A DNA stretch of 64,000 nt from Acanthopleuribacter pedis (lineage in GTDB: Bacteria; Acidobacteriota; Holophagae; Acanthopleuribacterales; Acanthopleuribacteraceae): contig NZ_JAFREP010000014.1 in NCBI RefSeq assembly GCF_017377855.1, forward strand, positions 124,001 through 188,000, read 5' to 3'. The number at the start of each line of letters is the position of its first letter. The first letter of the stretch is position 1. The notes under the pieces are model-generated. The model was not told where the DNA came from. It searched no databases and saw nothing but the letters and a program-made list of their open reading frames with translations. This document shows positions 8,192 through 16,983 of this stretch, one piece after another. Position numbers and translations under genes: made by a program.

Positions 8192-11100
8192 TTACAGGTC
8201 GAGGCTGGCGATCAGGCGTTCCCAGGCCGCGACCAAGGGGTCGTCTGGGTTGGCTTTGCGCAGCTTGGATGCGATGGAGACCAGCTTCTCGTAATACGTG
8301 TTTTTGAGCTTGGGTTGGTCTTCGATCAGCGTTTGCAGGTAGGCGGCGGCGTCGTCGTGCTCTCCAAGCATCAAGGTGTGGCGGAGGAAGTCGGTCCACA
8401 ACTCTTGATCGCGGCCGTGCTGGTACAAAATGTCGCGCCACTTGCGGCGCAAACGGGGGTCCCCGGAGCGGTCCAGCCAATCGTGGAGTGCGTCGAAAAG
8501 GTCGCCGTGCTCCGCGTAGTTGAGGGTGATGTTGTATTCCTGGTTGGTGTGGTATCCAAAGTTGTAATCGTTGATGAGGAACCGGAAAAAGATGGGGAGT
8601 TTGTCAAACACAAGGCTTTCGGTGTAGGCTCGGGGAAGTTGGTAAAGGGGCATTTGCAGCCACGCTTGGCGCATTTGGTCCCAGCGTTGGTAATTGGCGT
8701 GAATGATTCCCTGACGACCGTGGTCGCCGATTGCCTCGTAACCGATGAGGGCCAGGTCGTCGCGTTTCGCCGCCAACCATTCGCCGGAAACGGCTTCGCA
8801 GGCCTTGGGGTCGTTTACGCACAGGATTGACAAGAGATCGTGCACCTTTACCGCCGCCAAATCCGCTTCGCTGAGTTTGGGGAGGGTGCGCAAGGCCGCG
8901 GCGAGATCGATCGGAATCAGGGCGTCCACCAAACGGCGGAAGTCGCCGGCCTCGCGAAAGTGATCGGCGGCTTCGTCGTAGTTTTTGAGCAGCATAAAGG
9001 CGTCGCCGGCGGCGACATGGTCGTCGGTTTCGTCCAGCAGAATCGCCGCGGCAAAGGCCCGGTCTTGCGCAAGGGCCGCGCGCCCCAGGGCGATGCGTTC
9101 CGCTTCATCCAGATGTTGGACGGCTTGGTAGGCGGCTTTGAAATCGTTTTTGACCGCGAAGATGTCGAGTAAGGGCTCGACCTGTTTGGTTTTTTGGTAC
9201 ACCCGAATCAGCCCTTTGGTGTCGCCCAAGGCGCGGAACAGGCGCTCCGCATCCGTGTGGCGTTCCGCGCGGTAGTAATTCTGCGCGGCGGACGCCCGGT
9301 TACCACCGGCTTCAAACATGGCGGCCGCCTCGGCGAACAGCGAACCTTTTTCGAAATATACCGCCGCCTGCTCCGGCCGGTCCAGGCGGTCGCGGTACAG
9401 CTCCGCCGCTTCACGGTAGGCCTTGGCGCGCACGTACAGGGCCGCCGCCTCCGCCACCTGATCCAGTTCCAACAACAGCATCGCCGCCTCGTGGAAACGG
9501 TTGGTGCCCAGGGCGACCGCCACCCTGCAGCGTTTGACGCCGGCCTCATCGCCAACCGCCTCGTACAGGGGCATCGCCCGGACGGGTTGTTCCGCCCGTT
9601 CGAAGTTGGCGGCCGCCTCCGCTGAGCGACCGACTTCCGCGAAGGCCTCGGCCGCGTGCTCCCAGCGTTCCTCCTCCTGGTAGTGCAGTGCCGAGGCGGT
9701 GAGGAAGCCGTCTTGATCGTCGGCGTTTTTGAAACACTCGCGCGCGGCACGGTAATGACCGCGTTCCAAAAAGTAACGCCCCTGGCTACGCCATGCTTCT
9801 GGTGTGGTGGTGACGTTCCAAATGGTGTCGATAAAGGCCGCGTCATCGGTGGCCACCAGCTTGCGCGCGAACAGCGGATCGTTCCAAATCACCGAACCCG
9901 CTTCGCCGTCGTAAATCAACAAATCCCCGCGCGCCCGCGTGATTCCGACATACAGCAGGTTGATGTCGTGGCGGATGCGCGCCTCGGGTAAGTCCTCCAG
10001 TTCGTCTTTGAGGATCAGTCCCCATAAATCGCGGGCCGTGCTGTCGTTGGCAAAACCCCACAACAAGACCGTGTCGAACTCCAAACCCTTGGCTTCGCTA
10101 ATGGTAAACACCAGTTCGGTATCGAGCTTTTTTTGGAGTTTCTCTTTTTCCGCCTGGTTGCGAACCAAAATCGTGCGGTTGGCGCCGGTGGCGGCCACGC
10201 TTTGCAGCACCCGCCCCGGGCTGAGCCCGCGGATGAGCAGGGTCGGCCGGCCCTTGAATTTCCAGTCCTCGGCCAGCTCACTTTTGCGCACGCCTAAAAG
10301 TTTTTGCTTCAGGTGCAACAGGGTGTTGGCAATTTCCACGATGGCGCCCGAACTGCGGAAATTCAGCGACAGGAAACGCGGGTCGGGTACCTTGAGGTCG
10401 CGGTCGAAGAAGTGGCGGCGCAGTTCTTCCCAGCGGAAGCCGCTGGGGTTGATGATTTGTTTGGTATCGCCACACAAAAATTGGTTGTAGGGGTTGCGTA
10501 CCCAGGAGAACAGCAACTCGTGTTGGATGTCGGTGAGATCTTGAATCTCGTCGCCGATCACAAAATCAAAGCGAAAGCGGTCGTCCTCGTTGGCGTTGAG
10601 CAACGCGCCGACCTCGCGCGCCAGATCCAGTTCGTCCCAGTAACCCTCGCGGTCCAGCAGGTCCTGGTACCAATCGAACATGGCGTAAATCTGTTTGCGG
10701 TCGAAGGGGAAGCTGGGTGCTTTTTTGCGGCCGATGGATTCGTATTCAAACGGGGTGAGGTAGCGACGGCGCGCCTGTTGCGGTTCTTTGTGGAAAAACT
10801 GGAGGCAGGCGTGCAGCACGGTTTGCACCCGCTCGGGGGTGGCGGCCACGTGGTGCTCCAATTGGCGGGCAAAGGTGGTGAGATCTTGCTTGAAGGCCTT
10901 TTGGACCGCTTTCTCGATGGGTTGGGCACTTTCCAGGCGGGCGAACTGGTGAAACTGGAGTTTGAGTTGGTGGCAGTCGGCTTGGCTAAGGCTGCCGCCC
11001 TGCAAACGCTGGTGGGTGGCGTGAAACAGCTTGAGGTTGGTGTGGGGCAGGGCGCCTTTGATGATGGCGCGAATCTCTTCCCAAACCAAGGTTGCCTCGT

Positions 11101-11977
11101 ATTTGGCCGCGTGGGGGCTGTTGGGGAACAGGCGTCGGAAGCGGCGGAAATCCATTTCCTTGTCGCGCGGAAAACGCTGTTTCCCCTCGGCCGCGATTTC
11201 CAAACACAGGTTTTTGAAGGTTTCGAAGCGGGGCGGGGTCCAGTCGGCAACGTCGTCGCGTTCGTTGAGCAAACTCTCGTACAGCCGCCGCGAGTAATCG
11301 CACAGGTAGCGGTTGTAGGTGACAAAAAGTTTCTTCTGGTGGCGCATCACGCTTTTGAAGAGGTAATACACGGCCAGCGTGGTTTTGCCGCTGCCCGCGG
11401 TGCCTGAAACCAGCAGGGGCGGCGGGGTGCGCAGGATGTCGTTTTGATCGGGGGTCAGGTGGAGGAAGAGTTCGAAATCGTCGTGGCTGTATTTGGCGAG
11501 ACGTTGCCATTCGGGTTCGCCCAGGGGGTGCCAGCGTTGGCCCGCCGCGTCCTGATCGATGGGGTCCGCGATGGTTTCCTGGGTGAAGTAGTCGGCGTCG
11601 AGGTCGTCCAAAACGACGGATTCAAACAACTCTTCCTGGTACTGATTAAACTTCAAAAAAGGTACGTTGTCGGGCACCACAACCCTGGCTTTTTTATCGA
11701 TATCGTCGTGAACAACCACGCCCCAGACGTAGACCAGGGTGACGTCGCCCTCGGCCTGTTGTTCCCGACCGAGTGTGAAAATAATGCGGTTACCGCGATC
11801 AAGGCGTCCTTCCAGCACGGTCTTGGACGAGGTGCCCTTCAGCTTTTTAACTTTTAGCCCCGAATCCCATAGCCCGTTTTCCAGGTACTCGAACTTGGCG
11901 CGCAGCCGCTTGCGCTGGGGTGGCGCCAGTTTGAGAAAATAATGTTTAACCGTGTCGTTGATGAGTACTTGAATCAA
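8192..11977 (-). CDS. RelE/ParE-like domain fused to UvrD-type SF1 helicase and TPR-like alpha-solenoid
   Basis: A 1261-residue fusion. Residues 1-~100 resemble a RelE/ParE-fold toxin: a short helical part, then KVKKLKG...LEGRLDRGNRIIFTLG and a VWGVVVHDD strand. Residues ~170-700 carry SF1A helicase motifs: LTPDQ near 175, Walker A SGTAGSGKTT at 191-200, Walker B DEIQD at 476-480, CGDTKQI at 502, LNFRSS at 538, SEAKGLEFD at 627 and LLYVGITRAR at 674. Residues ~710-1261 form an alpha-helical TPR/clathrin-like repeat solenoid. The start is TTG with AAGGCG upstream. The arrangement recalls TRANK1-type helicases. The repair and known phage-defence helicases I know lack this order. A nucleic-acid role is supported; the biological role is unknown. 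Confidence 0.85.
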   Translation of the reverse strand: MIQVLINDTVKHYFLKLAPPQRKRLRAKFEYLENGLWDSGLKVKKLKGTSSKTVLEGRLDRGNRIIFTLGREQQAEGDVTLVYVWGVVVHDDIDKKARVVVPDNVPFLKFNQYQEELFESVVLDDLDADYFTQETIADPIDQDAAGQRWHPLGEPEWQRLAKYSHDDFELFLHLTPDQNDILRTPPPLLVSGTAGSGKTTLAVYYLFKSVMRHQKKLFVTYNRYLCDYSRRLYESLLNERDDVADWTPPRFETFKNLCLEIAAEGKQRFPRDKEMDFRRFRRLFPNSPHAAKYEATLVWEEIRAIIKGALPHTNLKLFHATHQRLQGGSLSQADCHQLKLQFHQFARLESAQPIEKAVQKAFKQDLTTFARQLEHHVAATPERVQTVLHACLQFFHKEPQQARRRYLTPFEYESIGRKKAPSFPFDRKQIYAMFDWYQDLLDREGYWDELDLAREVGALLNANEDDRFRFDFVIGDEIQDLTDIQHELLFSWVRNPYNQFLCGDTKQIINPSGFRWEELRRHFFDRDLKVPDPRFLSLNFRSSGAIVEIANTLLHLKQKLLGVRKSELAEDWKFKGRPTLLIRGLSPGRVLQSVAATGANRTILVRNQAEKEKLQKKLDTELVFTISEAKGLEFDTVLLWGFANDSTARDLWGLILKDELEDLPEARIRHDINLLYVGITRARGDLLIYDGEAGSVIWNDPLFARKLVATDDAAFIDTIWNVTTTPEAWRSQGRYFLERGHYRAARECFKNADDQDGFLTASALHYQEEERWEHAAEAFAEVGRSAEAAANFERAEQPVRAMPLYEAVGDEAGVKRCRVAVALGTNRFHEAAMLLLELDQVAEAAALYVRAKAYREAAELYRDRLDRPEQAAVYFEKGSLFAEAAAMFEAGGNRASAAQNYYRAERHTDAERLFRALGDTKGLIRVYQKTKQVEPLLDIFAVKNDFKAAYQAVQHLDEAERIALGRAALAQDRAFAAAILLDETDDHVAAGDAFMLLKNYDEAADHFREAGDFRRLVDALIPIDLAAALRTLPKLSEADLAAVKVHDLLSILCVNDPKACEAVSGEWLAAKRDDLALIGYEAIGDHGRQGIIHANYQRWDQMRQAWLQMPLYQLPRAYTESLVFDKLPIFFRFLINDYNFGYHTNQEYNITLNYAEHGDLFDALHDWLDRSGDPRLRRKWRDILYQHGRDQELWTDFLRHTLMLGEHDDAAAYLQTLIEDQPKLKNTYYEKLVSIASKLRKANPDDPLVAAWERLIASLDL

Positions 11978-12014
11978 TTCGGAACGCCTTGGTGAGGATA
12001 CGGGGGTGAGGTCT

Positions 12015-12020
12015 TATAAT
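12015..12020 (+). promoter_or_regulatory. Possible -10 box for the HAD phosphatase gene
   Basis: A perfect TATAAT lies 47 bases upstream of the preferred ATG at 12068, in the short divergent gap from the helicase gene. The -35 region is poor (GTGAGG at 17-base spacing, or TTGGTG at 20), so only the -10 is persuasive. Confidence 0.45.
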
Positions 12021-12067
12021 GAACCCGGCGAATGGAAAAAGGAATTGGAACAATCGGGGGAACAGCG

Positions 12068-12670
12068 ATGCCTTGGTCGAATCGCAAAGCATGGGTGTTC
12101 GATATGGATGGAACCTTGACCCATGCAGTCCATGATTTTACAGCAATTAAGCGGCAACTGGGTTTGCCGACCCACCAGCCGATTCTCGAATCATTGCGGG
12201 CGATGACGCCCGCGCGGGCCGAGCCGATTGAGAAGGCGTTGGCCGATATCGAATACGAGATTGCCGGAGAGGCCGAGGCGTCGCCCGGTTGCGAAGCGTT
12301 GCTTCAGCGTCTTCAGGAGGCCGGTTGCCGGATGGGTGTTTTGACGCGCAACACGCGCCGCAATGCCTTGCGGACCTTGGAAGTATCGGGTCTCAGATCC
12401 TATTTTGAGGACGATTGGATTTTGGGTCGCGACGAGGCCGAACCCAAACCCGACCCCGCCGGGATCCACCATCTGCTAGAAGCATGGCAAATTCCCGCGC
12501 GGCAAGCCGTGATGCTGGGCGATGCGATTTTCGACCTGCAGGCGGGACGGGCCGCCGGGGTGCTCACGGTCTACGTCGACCAAGAAGGCACCTTCGAGCA
12601 CCGCCGTTGGGCCGATTATTGCGTGCGTACCCCGGAAGAAGTCGAAACCCTTTGGGCGGGTGTCGGTTAA
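12068..12670 (+). CDS. HAD-superfamily phosphatase, phosphoglycolate-phosphatase-like
   Basis: A 200-residue hydrolase of the haloacid dehalogenase superfamily. Motif I, FDMDGTLT, places the nucleophile at Asp12 and the acid/base at Asp14. Motif II is the LTRNT stretch and motif III/IV is MLGDAIFDLQAGRAAG. A helical cap follows motif I, as in beta-phosphoglucomutase/phosphoglycolate phosphatase relatives. An upstream in-frame ATG at 12032 is possible. I prefer 12068 because GGGGGA precedes it and because it places motif I at the usual distance from the N-terminus. The substrate is not predictable from sequence. Confidence 0.88.
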   Translation: MPWSNRKAWVFDMDGTLTHAVHDFTAIKRQLGLPTHQPILESLRAMTPARAEPIEKALADIEYEIAGEAEASPGCEALLQRLQEAGCRMGVLTRNTRRNALRTLEVSGLRSYFEDDWILGRDEAEPKPDPAGIHHLLEAWQIPARQAVMLGDAIFDLQAGRAAGVLTVYVDQEGTFEHRRWADYCVRTPEEVETLWAGVG

Positions 12671-12704
12671 GGCCGTTTGCGCCAATGCCGCGATGAATCG
12701 CCTC

Positions 12705-12764
12705 GCCCGCCTCTTTCACAAGGCTTTCTGCTTCTCGCGACGAATCCTTGTGAAAGAGGCGGGC
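12705..12764. repeat. Dispersed palindromic element family A, short form
   Basis: A perfect 19-bp inverted repeat (GCCCGCCTCTTTCACAAGG and its complement) surrounds a 22-base loop carrying CTTCTCGCGACGAAT. Read on the minus strand it matches the start of the longer elements at 28551 and 56261 (TCACAAGGATTCGTCGCGA type). It lies between two convergent genes and could act as a bidirectional terminator or mRNA end, but no T-run follows. Confidence 0.85.
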
Positions 12765-12842
12765 TCGCGGGAAAAATCACGCCACCAACCACGCCCGGAC
12801 GATCAACCCTTCCCTGATTGATCGCCCGGGGCGCTCGGCGCA

Positions 12843-15422
12843 TCATTCGAAATGGAGCCCGTGTTCTTGGTCGCGCACCACCTGGATCGTTTGGCCTCTG
12901 CTGAAGCGGCCTTGCAGCAGATCCTTGGCCAAGGGGTTGAGTACCAGTTGCTGGATGGCGCGTTTGACCGGACGGGCCCCGAAGGCCGGGTCGTAACCCA
13001 CCTCGGCGATGAGGTCCAAGGCCTCGTCGCTAAAAGAGAGCTTGAGTTGTTGCTCCTCCAGGCGTTTGTCCAGGCGCGTCAGTTGGATGCGTACGATGTC
13101 GCGCAGCATCTCCGCGGACAGGGTTTCGAAGGGGATGATTTCGTCGATGCGGTTGATGAACTCCGGTCGGAAATGGTCCTTCATCGCCGCCAAGAGTTTG
13201 GTTTCTTTTTCCACCGCATCCAGATCGGGACGGGCCGCGATTTCCGAGGCGATGTTGCTGGTCATGATGATGACCGTGTTGCGGAAATTGACCGTGCGGC
13301 CTTTGCCGTCGGTGAGGCGGCCGTCGTCGAGGATTTGCAAAAAGGCGTTAAAGACCTCGGGGTGGGCTTTTTCGATTTCGTCGAAGAGGATCACCGCGTA
13401 GGGCGAACGGCGGACTTTTTCCGTAAGTTGCCCACCTTCCTCGTGGCCGATGTAGCCGGGGGGCGACCCAATCAGACGCGAGACCGAGTGTTTCTCCATG
13501 TACTCCGACATGTCGATGCGGATGAGTTTCTTTTCGCTGTCGAAGAGCAGGTCGCTGAGGGTGCGGGCCAACTCCGTTTTGCCCACGCCGGTTGGGCCGA
13601 GGAACAGGAAACTGCCCAGCGGGCGGTCCGGGTCCTGAAGGCCCCCGCGTGAGCGGCGGATCGCATCGGCAATGGCCTGAACCGCGCGGTTTTGGCCGAT
13701 CACCCGTTCGTGCAAGCGGGTTTCCAGGTGGAGCAACTTCTCTTTTTCCGATTCGAGCATTTTCGAGATCGGGATGTTGGTCCAGTTGGCGACCACGCGG
13801 GCGATGTCGTTTTCGGTGACTTCTTCACGCAGCAGGCTGCCTTCCGCCTGTAAGGTCTTGAGGCGTTCTTCCACTTGTTCCGCCTGCTTCTCGGATTGGA
13901 TCAGCTGACCGTAACGGATTTCGGCCGCGCGGTTGTAGTCGCCGGAGCGTTCCGCGTCGTTGGCCGCGTGCTTGAGTTGCTCGGCCTTTTCTTTGAGGGC
14001 GCGCAGCTCTTGAATTTGGTTTTTTTCGTTTTGCCAGCGCTGCTTCATGGCCGCCAGCGATTCTTCCAGGTTGGCGATTTCCCGTTTGACCTCTTTGAGG
14101 CGTTCGCGGTTGGTCGGCGTGTCCTCCATGTTGAGGGCTTCGCGCTCGATTTCCAGTTGGCGCTGTTTGCGCATGCCTTGGTCGATTTCGAGCGGCATCG
14201 AATCGATTTGGGTGCGGATGGTGGAGGCCGCTTCGTCGACCAGGTCGATGGCTTTATCGGGCAAAAAGCGGTCGGAAATGTAACGTTGCGAGAGGTGGAC
14301 CGCCGCGATCAAGGCCGAATCGCGAATGGTGATGCCGTGGTAAACCTCGTAGCGTTCGCGCAGGCCGCGCAGGATGGCGAGCGCCGCGCCCTCGTCCGGT
14401 TCGGCGACCTGGACCGGCTGGAAACGGCGTTCGAGGGCGCTGTCTTTTTCGATGTGTTTTTTGTATTCGTTGAGGGTGGTGGCGCCGACGCAGTGCAACT
14501 CGCCGCGTGCCAGTGCCGGTTTGAGCATGTTGGAGGCGTCCATGGCGCCCTCGGCCGCGCCCGCGCCCACGATGGTGTGTAACTCGTCGATAAAGAGAAT
14601 GATGTCGCCCATGGAGGCGGTCACTTCTTTGAGCAGGGCCTTGAGACGGTCCTCAAATTCACCGCGGAACTTGGCGCCCGCGATCATTGAGGCTAGGTCG
14701 AGGGTCAGCACGCGTTTGCGTTTGAGTCCCTCGGGGACGTCGCCACTGACGATGCGCATCGCCAGTCCTTCGGCGATGGCGGTTTTGCCCACGCCGGGTT
14801 CGCCGATGAGGACCGGGTTATTTTTGGTTTTGCGGGAAAGCACTTGAATGACGCGGCGAATTTCTTCTTCACGGCCGATGATGGGGTCGAGTTTGTTGGT
14901 ACGGGCCCGGTGGGTGAGGTCGATGGTGTACTTGTCCAGTACTTGGTACTTGGCCTCCGGGTTTTGGTCGGTGACCGAGCTTTCGCCGCGCAATTCGCGC
15001 AGGGCGAGCATCACCGATTCCTCGCGCACGCCGCGTTCGTCGAGGCGGCGGGCCAAAATGTTGTGTTTTTCGCGGAGGATTTCGAGAAACAGGTGTTCCG
15101 TGGAGGTGTAGGTATCCTGCATCTTGCCCGCGGTTTTTTGGGCGGCGGTGAGCAGGCGGCCCAGCGAACCGGAGATACGAGGCTGTTGGTTGGCCCCGGA
15201 GACCTTGGCGGCGCGGTCGAGGTGTTGGTTGATTTCGGATTGCAGCTGGGGGATGGGTACCCCGATTTTTTGCAGTAAGGGTGGCACGATGGAATCGTTT
15301 TGTGCGAGAAGGGCGGCGCTGAGGTGCTCGATGGTGACCTCGGGTGCTTCGCCTTCGGTGGCACGGGCGAGGGCGTCTTGGATCGCTTCCTGGGCCTTGA
15401 TGGTGAATTGGTCGAACCGCAT
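12843..15422 (-). CDS. clpB: ATP-dependent chaperone ClpB
   Basis: This 859-residue disaggregase works with DnaK to resolubilise aggregated proteins in the cytoplasm. An N-terminal Clp repeat region begins with RFDQFTIKAQEAIQDAL. NBD1 has Walker A GEPGVGKT and Walker B ILFIDELHT. A long charged M-domain coiled coil contains EREALNMEDTPTNRERLKE. NBD2 has GPTGVGKTELA and VILFDEIEKAHPEVFN. Length matches E. coli ClpB (857). I use the ATG at 15420-15422 because AAAGGAGG lies directly upstream; an in-frame ATG nine codons earlier is unlikely. No clear heat-shock sigma promoter or CIRCE element is visible upstream, though TATAAG occurs nearby. Confidence 0.97.
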   Translation of the reverse strand: MRFDQFTIKAQEAIQDALARATEGEAPEVTIEHLSAALLAQNDSIVPPLLQKIGVPIPQLQSEINQHLDRAAKVSGANQQPRISGSLGRLLTAAQKTAGKMQDTYTSTEHLFLEILREKHNILARRLDERGVREESVMLALRELRGESSVTDQNPEAKYQVLDKYTIDLTHRARTNKLDPIIGREEEIRRVIQVLSRKTKNNPVLIGEPGVGKTAIAEGLAMRIVSGDVPEGLKRKRVLTLDLASMIAGAKFRGEFEDRLKALLKEVTASMGDIILFIDELHTIVGAGAAEGAMDASNMLKPALARGELHCVGATTLNEYKKHIEKDSALERRFQPVQVAEPDEGAALAILRGLRERYEVYHGITIRDSALIAAVHLSQRYISDRFLPDKAIDLVDEAASTIRTQIDSMPLEIDQGMRKQRQLEIEREALNMEDTPTNRERLKEVKREIANLEESLAAMKQRWQNEKNQIQELRALKEKAEQLKHAANDAERSGDYNRAAEIRYGQLIQSEKQAEQVEERLKTLQAEGSLLREEVTENDIARVVANWTNIPISKMLESEKEKLLHLETRLHERVIGQNRAVQAIADAIRRSRGGLQDPDRPLGSFLFLGPTGVGKTELARTLSDLLFDSEKKLIRIDMSEYMEKHSVSRLIGSPPGYIGHEEGGQLTEKVRRSPYAVILFDEIEKAHPEVFNAFLQILDDGRLTDGKGRTVNFRNTVIIMTSNIASEIAARPDLDAVEKETKLLAAMKDHFRPEFINRIDEIIPFETLSAEMLRDIVRIQLTRLDKRLEEQQLKLSFSDEALDLIAEVGYDPAFGARPVKRAIQQLVLNPLAKDLLQGRFSRGQTIQVVRDQEHGLHFE

Positions 15423-15899
15423 GGGTCCTCCTTTGATTTGATTGAACAAATCTTATAGTGGATGACTAAAGAAATCTACTTTTTATTTGTGAAAATTTAT
15501 AAACACGTCGTGAATGCTCGGCGTAATGGGGCGGCACGCGGGGGGCGTCCGGTGTCTTCCTTGCCTATCGGCGCGCGGCTTCAGCCCATGCGAATGACGG
15601 ACAAACCTTGCCTGACTGGAAACGGAAACAAGGCGGACGCCGCCCGAACCGGAGCGAACGCTGCTTGAATCGGGACGAACGCACGCCGCTATGCCTGGCC
15701 CCTCGCTTATTTGATGTGAGCCAAAGGCGAACCACCTTCGGTTAGGCTCCCCACGGCACTTTATCGGCGATGCCGGCGTAAATGAGATTTCAGCTATGGG
15801 TAAATGCTTGTGAAAAAACGTTTATTCTGGGTGCCCGGGGGTTCCCATCGTGGAGGCTGCTGAAGGCGCCGGCGCCACAACCAACCGGTCAAACCCAGG
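15423..15899. other. Intergenic region upstream of clpB
   Basis: No gene is supported. The first ~60 bases are AT-rich and should hold the clpB promoter (TATAAG read on the minus strand). A potential bulged hairpin closed by GAGCC/GGCTC with an inner AACC/GGTT stem lies at 15718-15749. It matches no riboswitch class I know. Confidence 0.4.
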
Positions 15900-16976
15900 T
15901 CAGGTGTAGGCGTACATATCCGCGATGTACTCGTTGAGAATGGCTTCCTTGAGTTCCAAAATATCCATCAGAATTTCGTCCAAGCGTTCCAAGTCCTTGG
16001 TATGGATATTGATATCAATACCCCATTGATAAAAAACCTGGCTTTCGGCCGTGGTGATCCCGGGGGTAATCATCGCGATGGTTTGACAGCGGCGGATCGG
16101 CAACGAAATCTGTTTGATCTTGCCCAGCAAGGCCTGGCTGTCCGAGGCGTATTTCAGCATGCGCTGATCCACGATCACCAAGTGGTAGGGCTTTTTGGCG
16201 ATCTGCTCCAGCGTGGCTTCCAGCGAGGTCACCGGGTTGAGGGTGAACCCGCGTCGCTGCAAGGTCGCCTCGCAGTTTTTGATCACGGTCGCGTTTTGGG
16301 TTGCCACCAACACCTGGCTCTCCAGAAGGCGTTCGTGGACCTGGGCCTGAAACGCTTTTTCTTTTTTCTTTTCCGTCTGGGCCGTGCTCATGCCGGGCGG
16401 CACGAAATTACCCTGATCCGCCTTGAGCCGGTCCTCCAGCATGCGCAGGCGACCTTCCATCTCGTTGCGCAAGTCGGCCTTGGTCCGGTCCAGTTCGTTT
16501 TGAAACTCGCGGCGAATTTGTTCGATCACCTGGGCCGGCACACCCGCCGTTGCCGCGCTTGGGGTCGGTGTCGGTGGGCGTTGCGCGGTTGGTTGCGGTG
16601 CGGGCGGGCGTTGGGCCTGCGTGGGCGGACGGTGGGTCGGCCGCTGCTGGGCTTGGGCTTGTTTCGGTGCTTGGGCTTGCTTCGGTGCCTGGGCTTGTTT
16701 GGGGGCCTGGGCTTGTTTCGGCGCCTGAGCTTGTTTGGGAGCACTCCCCGCGCTGGAGAAGATGTTGTCGATGGCGTTGTCGAAATGAGTGCCCATCGAA
16801 TCACCCGGCGAAGCGTAACCGGATTGTTGGGGAATCGGCTTCGCCGCCTGGGGACTGTAGTCGTCACTCACCGGGTTATCGTGCCCGCAGGCCGGGCATT
16901 TTTGGGTGTAGTCCGCGGGAAGCGGGATGTCGGGTACGACGATAATGCGACCACAACGTTCACAAGCTTTGTTCAT
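15900..16976 (-). CDS. Zinc-ribbon protein with low-complexity linker and C-terminal receiver-like domain
   Basis: A 358-residue three-part protein. Residues 1-~35 hold a zinc ribbon with CERC and CPAC pairs. A disordered Gln/Ala/Pro linker follows, with five PKQAQA-type hexapeptides encoded by an 18-bp tandem repeat, then further Pro/Gln-rich sequence and a short coiled coil. The last ~130 residues resemble a response-regulator receiver: VLVATQNATVIKNC at strand 1, and HLVIVDQRM with the likely phospho-acceptor Asp. It lies seven bases after the pilT-like gene, so the two form an operon. A role coupling a phosphorelay to the pilus motor is inferred from that position only. Confidence 0.75.
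   Translation of the reverse strand: MNKACERCGRIIVVPDIPLPADYTQKCPACGHDNPVSDDYSPQAAKPIPQQSGYASPGDSMGTHFDNAIDNIFSSAGSAPKQAQAPKQAQAPKQAQAPKQAQAPKQAQAQQRPTHRPPTQAQRPPAPQPTAQRPPTPTPSAATAGVPAQVIEQIRREFQNELDRTKADLRNEMEGRLRMLEDRLKADQGNFVPPGMSTAQTEKKKEKAFQAQVHERLLESQVLVATQNATVIKNCEATLQRRGFTLNPVTSLEATLEQIAKKPYHLVIVDQRMLKYASDSQALLGKIKQISLPIRRCQTIAMITPGITTAESQVFYQWGIDINIHTKDLERLDEILMDILELKEAILNEYIADMYAYT
16647..16740 (-). repeat. 18-bp coding tandem repeat (PKQAQA)
   Basis: Five near-identical 18-bp units encode the linker hexapeptide of the zinc-ribbon/receiver protein. Variation between units is mostly silent, so the repeat is old enough to have drifted at third positions. Confidence 0.85.
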
Positions 16977-16983
16977 CAGGTCC

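Noticed and set aside
10304..11407. A 367-residue frame antisense to the helicase fusion
   Set aside because: It is a shadow of the helicase gene; the helicase motifs on the opposite strand are complete.
12671..12842. Classical intrinsic terminator between the HAD gene and clpB
   Set aside because: The strong hairpin at 12705-12764 has no T-run on either side and belongs to a dispersed repeat family, so it is listed as a repeat.
15718..15800. Riboswitch (c-di-GMP-I or fluoride type)
   Set aside because: Fragments such as GGCGATGCC and GGTTAGGC look suggestive, but conserved core elements do not occur in the right order. The region is also upstream of clpB on the opposite strand.
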